64,000 nt of DNA, from contig NZ_FZNW01000003.1 in the NCBI RefSeq assembly GCF_900188115.1, forward strand, positions 62,001 to 126,000. The letters are read 5' to 3'. Under the pieces are notes generated by a model that was not told where the DNA came from, made no database searches, and saw only the letters and a program-made list of their open reading frames with translations. This DNA comes from Haloechinothrix alba (GTDB lineage: Bacteria; Actinomycetota; Actinomycetes; Mycobacteriales; Pseudonocardiaceae). Below are positions 1 to 10,437 of this stretch, in pieces. Within the stretch, counting starts at the first letter, position 1; each line of letters begins with the position of its first letter. The position numbers and the translations under genes were made by a program.

Positions 1-1148
1 CAGAAGTAGCGCTTGCCGTCCGGCATCTCGGCAACCTGCGTCAGGATCTTGCCCGGCGAGGCGAACGCCTCGTAGACGGTCCACAGCGGGCACGACCCGC
101 CGACGCGGGAGAAGTGGAACCCGGCAGCGGACTGCCGCTTCGACATGTTGCCCGCGCGGTCGACGCGCACGAACGAGAAGGGGATGCCGCGCTTCTTGGG
201 ACGCTGCAGGGTGGACAGGCGGTGGCAGACGGTTTCGAACCCGACGCCGAAGTGGTCACACAGCCGTTCGATGTCGTAGCGGTAGCTCTCCGCGCGGGAG
301 TGGAACTCGGTATAGGGCAGAACCAGCGCGCCGGCGAAGTAGTTCGCAAGACCCACGCGAGCGAGTGAGCGGGCGGCCGAACCGGAGAACGCCCAGGAGT
401 CGGCGAGCTCGTTGATCAGCTCGGCGTGCTCGAGGAGGGCGATCTGCGAGGCCATCCGGAACGCCTGCTGGCCGACACGCATGCTCGGGGCCATGCGGAG
501 CACCCGGGTGTCCGGCTCGTACCGGTGCTGCTCGCCGCGGGACTCGTCGATGCCCTCGGAGGTCGAGTGCACGCCGTAGGACTCGGCGAGGGTGTCGCGC
601 AGCGCGTTGCGCAGGTCGCCACCGCGCACCAGACCGAGCTCGACCGCGAGACGCTCGGCCCGCTCGTCCAGCTCGGCGACGTAGTTCTCCCGCTCGTAGA
701 AGAAGTCGCGCACTTCCTCGTGGGGCAGCGGCGCCGCTGCGCTGCCGTGCTGACCCCGCCCGTCTTCGGTGACAAGGGCCGCGGTGTTCTCCACCGCGTC
801 GCGGTACCGCCTGTGCAGCTTGACAAGGGACTCGGCCACCGACGGGAGGTTGGTCGCCAGGTCGTTGATCTCGCTGTCGGACACCGATGCGCCGACCGAC
901 TCGTCCAGCAGGGCCTCGCGCACGTCGGCGACGAGCCGCCCGGTGTCGTTGCTGGCGAAGAACTCCGCGTCCACCCCGAAGGCCTCGGTCAGCCGCAGGA
1001 GCACCGGCACGGTCAGCGGGCGCGCGTTGTGCTCGATCTGGTTGAGGTAGCTCGGTGAGATCTCCAACACTCTGGCCAGGTCGGCCTGGCTCATGCTGCG
1101 GTCCTCACGCAGGTGCCGGAGCTTCGCGCCGGCGAACGTTTTCTCCAT
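1..1148 (-). CDS. ramB: RamB-like XRE/ScfR-family regulator of acetate metabolism (partial, C-terminus outside window)
   Basis: An N-terminal XRE-type helix-turn-helix (about residues 5-60, containing [20 protein letters not shown]) is followed by a long region of the type seen in ScfR/RamB regulators (IrrE-like and DUF2083-like). The ATG start is at 1146-1148 on the minus strand; the last residues lie beyond base 1. It is divergent from aceA, as in mycobacteria, where RamB controls glyoxylate-cycle genes. RamB is reported to bind a TTTGCAAA core, and such cores occur in the intergenic region next to this gene. The RamB name rests on domain order, neighbours and these boxes. About 382 codons are visible, so little of the protein is missing. 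Confidence 0.85.
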   Translation of the reverse strand, partial: MEKTFAGAKLRHLREDRSMSQADLARVLEISPSYLNQIEHNARPLTVPVLLRLTEAFGVDAEFFASNDTGRLVADVREALLDESVGASVSDSEINDLATNLPSVAESLVKLHRRYRDAVENTAALVTEDGRGQHGSAAAPLPHEEVRDFFYERENYVAELDERAERLAVELGLVRGGDLRNALRDTLAESYGVHSTSEGIDESRGEQHRYEPDTRVLRMAPSMRVGQQAFRMASQIALLEHAELINELADSWAFSGSAARSLARVGLANYFAGALVLPYTEFHSRAESYRYDIERLCDHFGVGFETVCHRLSTLQRPKKRGIPFSFVRVDRAGNMSKRQSAAGFHFSRVGGSCPLWTVYEAFASPGKILTQVAEMPDGKRYF

Positions 1149-1263
1149 GGACCCACTCCCTGGCCGCGGATTGTTCGGAGCCGGCCCGCGCGTCGCCGTG
1201 AATCAGCCGGACGCCGAGCCAATACCTTTGCATCCTTCGCAAGATGGTAGACCTGCTTTACAG

Positions 1264-1274
1264 AAATTTGCAAA
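1264..1274. promoter_or_regulatory. RamB-type box upstream of aceA
   Basis: AAATTTGCAAA contains the TTTGCAAA core reported for RamB operators. It lies in the 304-bp gap between the divergent ramB-like gene and aceA, about 180 bp before the aceA start. A weaker half-site pair (TTTGCA at 1227-1232, CTTCGCAA at 1235-1242) lies closer to the regulator. Binding is inferred from motif and context. Confidence 0.6.
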
Positions 1275-1336
1275 TTCACTCACTGGCGTTGTTTTCGCTG
1301 GGCATGCCAAGGTCTCTACAGACAGCGAGAAATCGC

Positions 1337-1348
1337 AACGTTTGCAAA
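1337..1348. promoter_or_regulatory. Second RamB-type box upstream of aceA
   Basis: AACGTTTGCAAA repeats the TTTGCAAA core in the same orientation as the box at 1264, about 73 bp away (seven helical turns) and about 105 bp before the aceA start. Two same-face boxes would suit cooperative binding by a RamB-like regulator. Inferred from sequence only. Confidence 0.6.
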
Positions 1349-1452
1349 GGCTCTGCCTGAGAGGGTCTCGCACCCGAGGGCGCGCGGACGGCCGCACGTT
1401 CGACGGTGCACGACCCGACTCGTGGATCAGACACAAGGACTCTGGAGAACGG

Positions 1453-2739
<1,287 letters not shown>

Positions 2740-2754
2740 TCGAGTAACCCCGCG

Positions 2755-2797
2755 GCGCGTGGGTGGGTGTGGTCAGTGGCCACACCCACCCACGCGC
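2755..2797 (+). terminator. Strong hairpin between aceA and aceB
   Basis: A perfect 18-bp inverted repeat (left arm GCGCGTGGGTGGGTGTGG, 2755-2772; right arm 2780-2797) with a 7-base loop sits 15 bases after the aceA stop. No T-run follows, which is common for actinobacterial terminators. It could end aceA transcripts, lower read-through into aceB, or protect the 3' end of aceA mRNA. Confidence 0.7.
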
Positions 2798-2834
2798 CCG
2801 CACCGCACGTTGCCCAGCTGTTCAGGAGGAGAGC

Positions 2835-4460
<1,626 letters not shown>

Positions 4461-4552
4461 CCGCCGGTGCCCCGCGGGGTAGCGTCCGAGAAGGTTTCCT
4501 TCCCCTCGCGTCGGTTCTCACCCGCTGCCGGCGTGAGGGGAAGGGTTGCACT

Positions 4553-4663
4553 GTGGTTGTCCCGCGCCGCCGCGGGCGTCATGGCTACGGTGCTTGTCCC
4601 GCGCCGCCGCGGGCGTCATGGCTACGGTGGTTGTCCCGCGCCGCCGCGGGCGTCATGACGGCG
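4553..4663. repeat. Three tandem 37-bp repeats between convergent genes
   Basis: Three head-to-tail copies with exact 37-bp spacing; the CCCGCGCCGCCGCGGG segments begin at 4561, 4598 and 4635. Each contains a palindrome (CCCGCG, 4-base loop, CGCGGG) and CGTCATGGCTACG, the last copy having diverged. The block starts about 90 bp after aceB and runs into the last codons of the convergent glycosyltransferase, whose stop codon (4653-4655) lies in copy three. The stacked hairpins could act as a bidirectional terminator. Confidence 0.8.
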
Positions 4664-5939
4664 GTAGTGTGGCCGCGCCGCCGGTGTCGAGGGAGAAGGC
4701 GTTGCCTGTGGCGATCTTCGGCCGCCCCAGTGACAGGGGGCCCGCGGGGCTGGTGCGCCGGTAGACCGTCGCGGTCCGGGCGGCGATCCGGTGCCAGTCG
4801 AAGTCCGCTGCCAGGCGCGCCTGGGCCGCCTCGGCCCGCCTCGCTGCGGCCTCGGCATCGGCGAGAAGGGTGCACACCCCTGCGATGAGCGCGTCGATGT
4901 CACCGGGGGAGAAGGCCAGCCCGGTCTCTCCGTCGATCACCACCTCGCCGAGACCACCCGCTGTGGATGCGACGAGGGGGAGCTTGGCGGCCGCGGCCTC
5001 GAGCGCCACGATGCCGAAAGGCTCGTACCGGCTCGGCAGTACCGCGGCGTCGGCTGCCGCGAGCAGCGCGCGCAGCTCGTGATCGGGCAGGTGCCCGACG
5101 AACTCGACCACGTGCTCGAGCCCGAGCTCGCTCGCTTGCTCGATCAGCGCGCCGTGCTGCCTTCCCGTGCCCGCGACGACGAGACGGGTTCCCGGGTGCT
5201 CGACGCGGATGCCGTGCAGCGCGGCAAGCAGGTCGTGCACGCCCTTCTCCCACTCCAGGCGTCCGAAGAACAGCAGAAGCGGCTCGCCTGCGGGGCTGTA
5301 CCGCGCACGCGTGCGGCGAACGTCGGTCTCGGGCACCGTCCAGCCGCGTTCCTCGATGCCATTGTTGATCACGTGGATCCGCTCGGGGGTGAGGTCGAAC
5401 AGGTGCGCGACCTCCGCGCGCATGGCCTCCGAGCAGGTGATGAGCGCGTCGGAACGGTTCGCCAGCCACCATTCGACGGAATGCACCTGCCGGTTGAGCG
5501 GATGGGACAGCCACCCGGAGTGCCGCCCGGCCTCGGTGGCGTGCACGGTGCCGACCAGCGGGACGCGGGCGCTCTCGGCCAGTGCGACGGCCGGGTGCGT
5601 GACCAGCCAGTCGTGCGCGTGCACCACATCCGGACGCCACGAGCGGAGCAGCTCGGCGCCTGCGCGGAGCATCGCGTGCCCCATGGCCAGCGTCCAGCTC
5701 ACCAGATCCCGCTCGAACGTGACGTGCATCGGGTCCTCGGCGACCCGGACCACCCGAACTCCCTCACTGACGTACTCGGTGGTGGGGTGGGTCGCCGCGT
5801 CGGTGCCCGCCTCGTGCCGGCAGAGCACGACGACGTCGTGGCCTGAGTGGGCGAGATGCCTGGCGAGAGCATGGACATGGCGTGCCAGCCCGCCGACCAC
5901 GACCGGCGGGTACTCCCAGGAGACCATGAGCACGCGCAT
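4653..5939 (-). CDS. GT4-family alpha-glucosyltransferase (glycogen synthase-like)
   Basis: The 428-residue product starts MRVLMVSWEYPPVVVGGLARH, the GT-B/GT4 N-terminus of actinobacterial glycogen synthases, and carries the C-terminal donor-binding motif RYEPFGIVALEAAA (E-x7-E type) near residue 310. Such enzymes add alpha-1,4-glucose from a nucleotide sugar to a growing glucan. It is last in an operon with a GH57 enzyme and a methyltransferase, an order matching Rv3030-Rv3031-Rv3032, where the Rv3032 product elongates the glucan of methylglucose lipopolysaccharide. Function here is by analogy. The start ATG is 70 bp after the GH57 stop; a longer open frame upstream overlaps the GH57 gene and is a shadow. 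Confidence 0.9.
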   Translation of the reverse strand: MRVLMVSWEYPPVVVGGLARHVHALARHLAHSGHDVVVLCRHEAGTDAATHPTTEYVSEGVRVVRVAEDPMHVTFERDLVSWTLAMGHAMLRAGAELLRSWRPDVVHAHDWLVTHPAVALAESARVPLVGTVHATEAGRHSGWLSHPLNRQVHSVEWWLANRSDALITCSEAMRAEVAHLFDLTPERIHVINNGIEERGWTVPETDVRRTRARYSPAGEPLLLFFGRLEWEKGVHDLLAALHGIRVEHPGTRLVVAGTGRQHGALIEQASELGLEHVVEFVGHLPDHELRALLAAADAAVLPSRYEPFGIVALEAAAAKLPLVASTAGGLGEVVIDGETGLAFSPGDIDALIAGVCTLLADAEAAARRAEAAQARLAADFDWHRIAARTATVYRRTSPAGPLSLGRPKIATGNAFSLDTGGAATLPPS

Positions 5940-6009
5940 CGTGGCCGATCCTCCCACCCGGCAGGCGTAGGCCCCGTGTGGCCCTGCCGGGGTCGGCCTG
6001 CTCAGCCCG

Positions 6010-7521
6010 TCACAGTGCCCGCGCGTCGAGCCGCCCGAACGGGTAGTCGCGGGCGTGGAAGCGGGCCGCGCGGTCGGCGGCGCTCGCTGCCTCACCCGAG
6101 CCAACCAGCTCGGCGAGCTCGTCGAACCGGGCGATGTGCGCGTGCGCGCGCTCGCGCGCGTAGCCGGCTGCCGAGTCCTTGGTAACCATGAACGCCCAGT
6201 CGCTCGCCAGCGCGAGCAGCGCCTCCCGCAGGAGCTGGTCGCGGGCCGCGTCCCGGTACTCGTCGCGGTGGCGGTCCACAGTAGCCAGCAGATCCCGCTG
6301 CAGCCGCGCGTTGGCGTCGACCATGTCGGCAACCTGGGCGCCGTCCCAGACTCGCCAGTCCTTGCCGGATCCCCAGGAGGACGCGGGAAGCTCGACCGGG
6401 CCACCGACGTGTCCCGCCTCCGCCGCGCCACGTAGCGACGTCACCCGCACGCCGGCTTCCGGGAGAGCGCGCAGCACGCCTTCCAGCCATCGTGGACCCT
6501 CGTGCCACCAGTGCCCGTAGAGCTCGGTGTCGTAGGCTGCGACCACCAGTGCCCGGCCGCCGTCCCGGTGACGCAGCGCGCGGAGCCGGGCGAGCACGGT
6601 GGTAACGAAGTCGTCGACGTCGTGGCGCAGCCGCCGGGCGGCCCGATCCGGGTCGTACGGCGCCTTGTCGTGCGGTGGCACGTTCTTGCCCGTGACTCTG
6701 GACGGTTTGATCCCGACGGCGTGCTCCCAGGTGTGAAAGTCGCGGTAATCCGCGTGCCCCGGATAGCCCGACTTCGGCGACCACACCCGGTAGGTGACGT
6801 CGAGATCCCTGCCGAAGCAGACGACGCCGGAGTCCGCGACGGTCCGCGCTCTCGCCGTGTCGCCGCGCAGCGCGGGACCGTCCACAAGGAACCGCTCGAC
6901 ACCGGCCGCGGCGTAGTCGCGTTCCATCCCCGGTGTGTACCCGCATTCGGGAGCCCAGACGCCGCTCGGTCGGGTCCCGGTACGCAGCGCCGCGTCCGCG
7001 AGACCTTCGCGCAGGGCGAAGGAGCGCACACGCCGGTCCAGCAGCGGCTGGAAGGGGTGGGTCAGCGGACCCCCGAGCAACTCGAGCACGCCCGAGTCGG
7101 CGAGCCCTCGCAGGATCGGCGAGAACCCGTGCCGCCAGCGGGACTCGAACTCCGCGACCGTGGCCGAGGCGGTGGTGTACTCGTCGGCGGCGAGACGGCG
7201 GAGCAGCGGGTCGCTGCCCCGCCACAGGTCGGCAGCGTGCTGGGCCCGCAGCTGCCAGTGACCGAGCCAGTCGTGGAAGCCGCGCAACGCGTACGGGTCG
7301 TCCAGCTGAGCGGCGAGCACCGGCGTGACGCCGAGGGTGAGCACGTCCTGCTTGCCTTCCTCGGCGAACCTGCGCAGCAGGTCCATCACCGGCATGTACG
7401 AGTGCGCCCACGCCTGGTAGAGCCATTCCTCCCCGACCGGCCATGCCCCGTGCCGGGGCAGCCATGGCAGGTGGCTGTGCAGCACGAGGCAGAACGTGCC
7501 CTCCTCGGACCGCGCTGTCAC
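6010..7521 (-). CDS. GH57 family 1,4-alpha-glucan branching-type enzyme
   Basis: A 503-residue GH57 protein. It has HSHLPW near the N-terminus, the nucleophile region WAPECGYTPG (Glu) near residue 190, and the acid/base region VVAAYDTELYGHWWHEGP (Asp) near residue 330, followed by a helical C-terminal part (DUF1957-like) usual in branching enzymes. It probably introduces alpha-1,6 branches into a cytosolic alpha-glucan made by the GT4 neighbour. The GTG start (7519-7521) overlaps the TGA of the methyltransferase gene in a GTGA arrangement, so translation is coupled. Homologue of Rv3031 by position and domain. Confidence 0.92.
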   Translation of the reverse strand: MTARSEEGTFCLVLHSHLPWLPRHGAWPVGEEWLYQAWAHSYMPVMDLLRRFAEEGKQDVLTLGVTPVLAAQLDDPYALRGFHDWLGHWQLRAQHAADLWRGSDPLLRRLAADEYTTASATVAEFESRWRHGFSPILRGLADSGVLELLGGPLTHPFQPLLDRRVRSFALREGLADAALRTGTRPSGVWAPECGYTPGMERDYAAAGVERFLVDGPALRGDTARARTVADSGVVCFGRDLDVTYRVWSPKSGYPGHADYRDFHTWEHAVGIKPSRVTGKNVPPHDKAPYDPDRAARRLRHDVDDFVTTVLARLRALRHRDGGRALVVAAYDTELYGHWWHEGPRWLEGVLRALPEAGVRVTSLRGAAEAGHVGGPVELPASSWGSGKDWRVWDGAQVADMVDANARLQRDLLATVDRHRDEYRDAARDQLLREALLALASDWAFMVTKDSAAGYARERAHAHIARFDELAELVGSGEAASAADRAARFHARDYPFGRLDARAL

Positions 7522-8300
7522 GGGCGCACCGCGGCCGCGACGAGATCGAGGCTGGCGGCGAGGTCGTGTTCACCGATGTCGAAGCCGTCCGCGGTGACGG
7601 CCGCGATGTCGGCGAGCAGGTCGGCCGGCCACTGGGCCTGGCCGGGTAGGCTGCCCATCACCACGTCCAGCTGCGCGGAGATGATCCCCCCGTACCGCTC
7701 GTCCAGCGCGCGCACCTGCGCGCCGTGGTGCAGGCCGTGGAGCAGCTCGATACCGAACCCGGCATCGGCGAGCAACGCGGCCAGCTCCCCAGGGGCCAGC
7801 TCCCTGGTGTGGAACGGGTTGAGCGGCACATCGGAGGCCGGGGTGAAGGTCAACCGGTTGGGCGTCGTCACAAGCAGCGTGCCGCCTGGGCGGAGCACGC
7901 GGTGGCACTCGGCGAGGAACCCGTGCTGGTCGGCCAAGTGCTCGATCACCTGGAAGGTGGCGACCACGTCGATCGTGGCGGTGCCGACCGGAAGGGAGGC
8001 CAGGTCCCCGAGCAGCACGTCGACCTCCGCGTAACGGCCGGCGGCATGCGTGACCGTGGCAGCGTCGTAGTCCATGGCGACGACACGGCGGGCACGGCTC
8101 GCGATGAGGCCCGCACCGTAGCCTTCGCCGCACCCGGCCTCCAGCACCGTGGCGTCCGCGCAGTAGGGCAGCAGGGCCTGGTACGCCGCCTCGTGGCGGC
8201 GGAACCAGTAGTTCTCCTCGGTGATGCCGGGCACGGTGCGCTCGCCGGTCAGGTGCAGTGCCTCGGCGCGACCGTGCGGCACCGCTGGCTGGGACGTCAC
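7518..8300 (-). CDS. Class I SAM-dependent methyltransferase (Rv3030-like)
   Basis: A 260-residue methyltransferase with the SAM-binding motif VLEAGCGEGYGAG, then VVAMDYD, and a post-motif VIEHLADQHGFLAECHRVLRPGG typical of class I enzymes. It is first in the minus-strand operon with the GH57 and GT4 enzymes and overlaps the GH57 start by four bases. In mycobacteria the equivalent gene sits in the polymethylated polysaccharide cluster, so a sugar O-methyltransferase role is plausible, but the substrate cannot be read from the sequence. GTG start at 8298-8300; the frame is open further upstream but that part overlaps a different gene's remnant. Confidence 0.85.
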   Translation of the reverse strand: MTSQPAVPHGRAEALHLTGERTVPGITEENYWFRRHEAAYQALLPYCADATVLEAGCGEGYGAGLIASRARRVVAMDYDAATVTHAAGRYAEVDVLLGDLASLPVGTATIDVVATFQVIEHLADQHGFLAECHRVLRPGGTLLVTTPNRLTFTPASDVPLNPFHTRELAPGELAALLADAGFGIELLHGLHHGAQVRALDERYGGIISAQLDVVMGSLPGQAQWPADLLADIAAVTADGFDIGEHDLAASLDLVAAAVRP

Positions 8301-8346
8301 GGTACGAACCCTAACGGGACAGGGTTCGCGACGTGCATCCCGTCCG

Positions 8347-8434
8347 GGGCGCACCCACCGCCTCGGACGGATCGCGACTGCCACGAGGCGCCCGGTAGTG
8401 CGGGTCGATGACGCCGCCGACGTGCCGGAGGCGA
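8347..8434 (+). pseudogene. Remnant of a second IniR-like regulator N-terminus
   Basis: In one plus frame this stretch reads GRTHRLGRIATATRRPVVRV, closely matching GRTHRLGQIAAATARPVTRV from the P-loop region of the LuxR regulator at 10438-12822. About 18 of 24 residues agree before similarity fades. Nothing similar to the rest of the regulator follows, and there is no start codon of its own, so this is read as a decayed copy. As at the intact copy, it is followed by the conserved GGGGGA-CCCGATG motif and then a gene. Confidence 0.6.
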
Positions 8435-8475
8435 TGCGGTCGTGGGCCGCATCCCCCACGGCGGCGGGTGAGACC

Positions 8476-8495
8476 GGGGGGATTTTCCCGATGTG
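8476..8495 (+). promoter_or_regulatory. Conserved ini-locus motif, copy 1
   Basis: GGGGGGATTTTCCCGATGTG fits RGGGGGANNNYCCCGATGYG (the first R is met by the preceding base run) and contains the inverted repeat GGGA-N3-TCCC. Its GATG starts 74 bp before the ATG of the acidic protein at 8564. Matching copies precede the genes at 9122 and 12941 at nearly the same distance. Probably an operator or activator site, perhaps for the LuxR/IniR-like protein. Confidence 0.65.
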
Positions 8496-8563
8496 CGTGC
8501 CGGGCACACGCGGCACGGTCGCTGGAAGGCAGCCATCTCTCGGGCACCGCGAAGGAGAGCACG

Positions 8564-8908
8564 ATGACACGCGACCAGTTCCCCCAGACCGGCAGGGATA
8601 CTCCGTACCCGCCGAACGACCCCGACACCGAGCGGCCGGACGGCCCGATACCCCTACCGGAGGGACCCGACCGGCCGCCGCCACCGGACCCCCCGCCACC
8701 GGTATTCGGTCGGACCGGGCGGCCGGAGCAGGCCAGCACCGACCCCTTCCTGACGATCGACGGAATCGACGGTGAAGCGGTCGACACCGCACATGCGAGC
8801 ACGTCGGCATCCGATGCCTTCACTCACGCGATATCCGAGAACGTCGCCGACGAGATCGACACGGTGGAGGACGAGCACTCGCTGATCAACTTCGACATGG
8901 ATGGCTGA
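8564..8908 (+). CDS. Small acidic proline-rich protein of unknown function
   Basis: 114 residues with no recognised domain. The first half is rich in Pro, Asp and Gly (PLPEGPDRPPPPDPPPP) and probably disordered. The second half (from about residue 65, DPFLTIDGIDGEAVDT onward) is acidic, Ser/Ala-rich and ends EDEHSLINFDMDG. There is no signal peptide or membrane segment. The start ATG has GAAGGAGAG 8 bases upstream, a good ribosome site. It follows a copy of the locus motif and overlaps the small ORF at 8901. Its place at the head of the ini-like region suggests co-regulation with the dynamin genes. Confidence 0.65.
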   Translation: MTRDQFPQTGRDTPYPPNDPDTERPDGPIPLPEGPDRPPPPDPPPPVFGRTGRPEQASTDPFLTIDGIDGEAVDTAHASTSASDAFTHAISENVADEIDTVEDEHSLINFDMDG

Positions 8909-9077
8909 CGCGCACCTTCCCTACGCCGGGATCCACAACGGTCCGATCCGCTACACGCCGTTCCCGGCCGCAGGTCGAGAAGGCGGCCCGGGGCCGTTCG
9001 TGGACTGCCCCAACGGGGACTCGTGCGGTAGGGGGAACGTCCCGATGCGCGAGCCGGATGCGGGTTCGCACGGTTAG
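8901..9077 (+). CDS. Putative 58-residue small ORF
   Basis: A 58-codon frame (MADAHLPYAGIHNG... to SHG, TAG at 9075) starts inside the last codons of the preceding acidic-protein gene (ATGGATGGCTGA, different frame), an arrangement suited to translational coupling. The product has two Cys (in VDCPNGDSCGRG), many Gly and Pro, and no membrane segment. Motif copy 2 lies within the frame, so part of its conservation may reflect DNA binding rather than coding. I recognise no homologue; treat as possible. Confidence 0.35.
   Translation: MADAHLPYAGIHNGPIRYTPFPAAGREGGPGPFVDCPNGDSCGRGNVPMREPDAGSHG
9030..9050 (+). promoter_or_regulatory. Conserved ini-locus motif, copy 2
   Basis: AGGGGGAACGTCCCGATGCGC matches RGGGGGANNNYCCCGATGYG exactly, with the inverted repeat GGGA-ACG-TCCC. 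The GATG starts 78 bp before the ATG of the exported protein gene at 9122, nearly the same spacing as copies 1 and 3. Confidence 0.7.
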
Positions 9078-9121
9078 GTCATGCCCGAAACGATCGGCCC
9101 ACAAGCGTAAGGAGAACCGCC

Positions 9122-10315
9122 ATGGCCACCGATGCCAGGAACCAGCCGAGCAGCTCGCACGCCGGCCCCCGGCAGGAACATTCCGGCCGCCGCTGGGAAG
9201 CGGGACGCGCCGCAGCGCTGGTCGTGCTGCTGCTCGTCACAGCCCTGGTCGCTCTCGGCGCGCAGGCGAGCGCGTACCGGGTACCCGATGACCGGGAGGG
9301 AACCGCGGGATCCCCGTCGGCCAGGGGAACGGGACATCTCGCGTACGCGCAGAAGGGCCGCCAGTGGCATGCTGTCGTCAACGGCAGGGACGGCGGTACC
9401 GATCCCGGCAGCGACACCGTATACCGGGAAGATATCGCCCCCGGCGGGATGACAGGGGACACGAGCGACATCACCGACCCGTCGACGGTCCTGCCCGAGC
9501 CGCCGGATGACGTCCCGCAGCCCGACCCGGACGCAGGCGACGACGACCCCGGTAGCTACTCGGGTGGGTTCGGTGGCGAGACGGTCATCACCGCTGCCCG
9601 CCGCGGGAACCTACCCGAGACGGCGCCACTGGACTCGTTCAACATCGTCTACGGACTCGCGATCGCGTGGAACTCCGCCCGAGCCGATGTGCAGCAGCGG
9701 GCCGCGCGCCTCGTCGAGCAGCAGTCGGGCGGCAAGCTCTACGATGTGGACATCGACCTCGCCACCGCCGGCGTGTCGAGCTCGCTGGACCTGACGGTCA
9801 GCCCGGCGTCGAAGACGGTCTCGCTGTTCTACTTCGTGCCGGGACATCGTGTCACCGCGAAGGCGGACGTCGATCACGTCAGCAACCCGGATGTCACGGT
9901 CGACTTCGATCTGGGACTCGTCGTCAGCCTCAGCACGGAGGGCCCGCAGGACGAGCGGCTGCGCCTCGAGTCGGCCGAGGCGCGCGTGATGCATCCCGAC
10001 GTCAGCGCCAGCGGCGACTGGGACTACAAGGTCGGCAGGTTCATCAACGACGTCACCCGGTGGGTGAAGACGTGGGGTCAGGCACGCAGCATCGAAGCGA
10101 TCGTGACCTCGCGGTTGACCGGGCACTCCGAGGACGTGGGGTCGTCGTTCGGCGCTCCGATCGCCGCGGCCAACGACGCCATCCGCGAGGTGGTCTCCGA
10201 CCGCGGTAGCGCCGTGGCCGGCATGACCCCGTACTACGACCACGAGCAGCACCGGTTGGTGCTGCGGCTGGACGCGCCGACACTCGCGCCGGACCGGCGG
10301 GCACGGGTGGGGTGA
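9122..10315 (+). CDS. Exported or membrane-anchored protein of unknown function
   Basis: 397 residues. A charged N-terminus is followed by a hydrophobic stretch at about 30-48 (ALVVLLLVTALVALGA) ending AQASA-Y, which could be a signal peptidase I site or an uncleaved anchor. Next comes an acidic, Pro-rich linker (about 118-148), then a folded-looking domain with alternating beta-type segments (LYDVDIDLATAGVSSSLDLT, VTVDFDLGLVVSLS) and a C-terminal helical part. I recognise no family; the beta pattern resembles lipid-binding TULIP-like proteins only loosely. AAGGAGAA precedes the ATG, and motif copy 2 lies upstream. Likely acts outside the membrane with the ini-like genes. Confidence 0.7.
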   Translation: MATDARNQPSSSHAGPRQEHSGRRWEAGRAAALVVLLLVTALVALGAQASAYRVPDDREGTAGSPSARGTGHLAYAQKGRQWHAVVNGRDGGTDPGSDTVYREDIAPGGMTGDTSDITDPSTVLPEPPDDVPQPDPDAGDDDPGSYSGGFGGETVITAARRGNLPETAPLDSFNIVYGLAIAWNSARADVQQRAARLVEQQSGGKLYDVDIDLATAGVSSSLDLTVSPASKTVSLFYFVPGHRVTAKADVDHVSNPDVTVDFDLGLVVSLSTEGPQDERLRLESAEARVMHPDVSASGDWDYKVGRFINDVTRWVKTWGQARSIEAIVTSRLTGHSEDVGSSFGAPIAAANDAIREVVSDRGSAVAGMTPYYDHEQHRLVLRLDAPTLAPDRRARVG

Positions 10316-10437
10316 GGCCTCCACGGCGCCGTGCCCGGATCGATCGGTCCGAAGGTATCCCGGTCACAGGCGCGAGGGGTAGTCTGACGTCACCGATTAC
10401 CGGCAGGTCCACTCCCGCGCCTGTGAGGATCCTCCGT

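Noticed and set aside
4553-4663. The 37-bp repeats as a CRISPR array
   Set aside because: The copies are directly adjacent without spacers, are palindromic GC-rich units, and no cas gene is present.
6092-7573. A 493-codon frame on the same strand as the GH57 gene
   Set aside because: Out-of-frame shadow; Arg/Ala-rich with no domain, whereas the GH57 frame has catalytic motifs.
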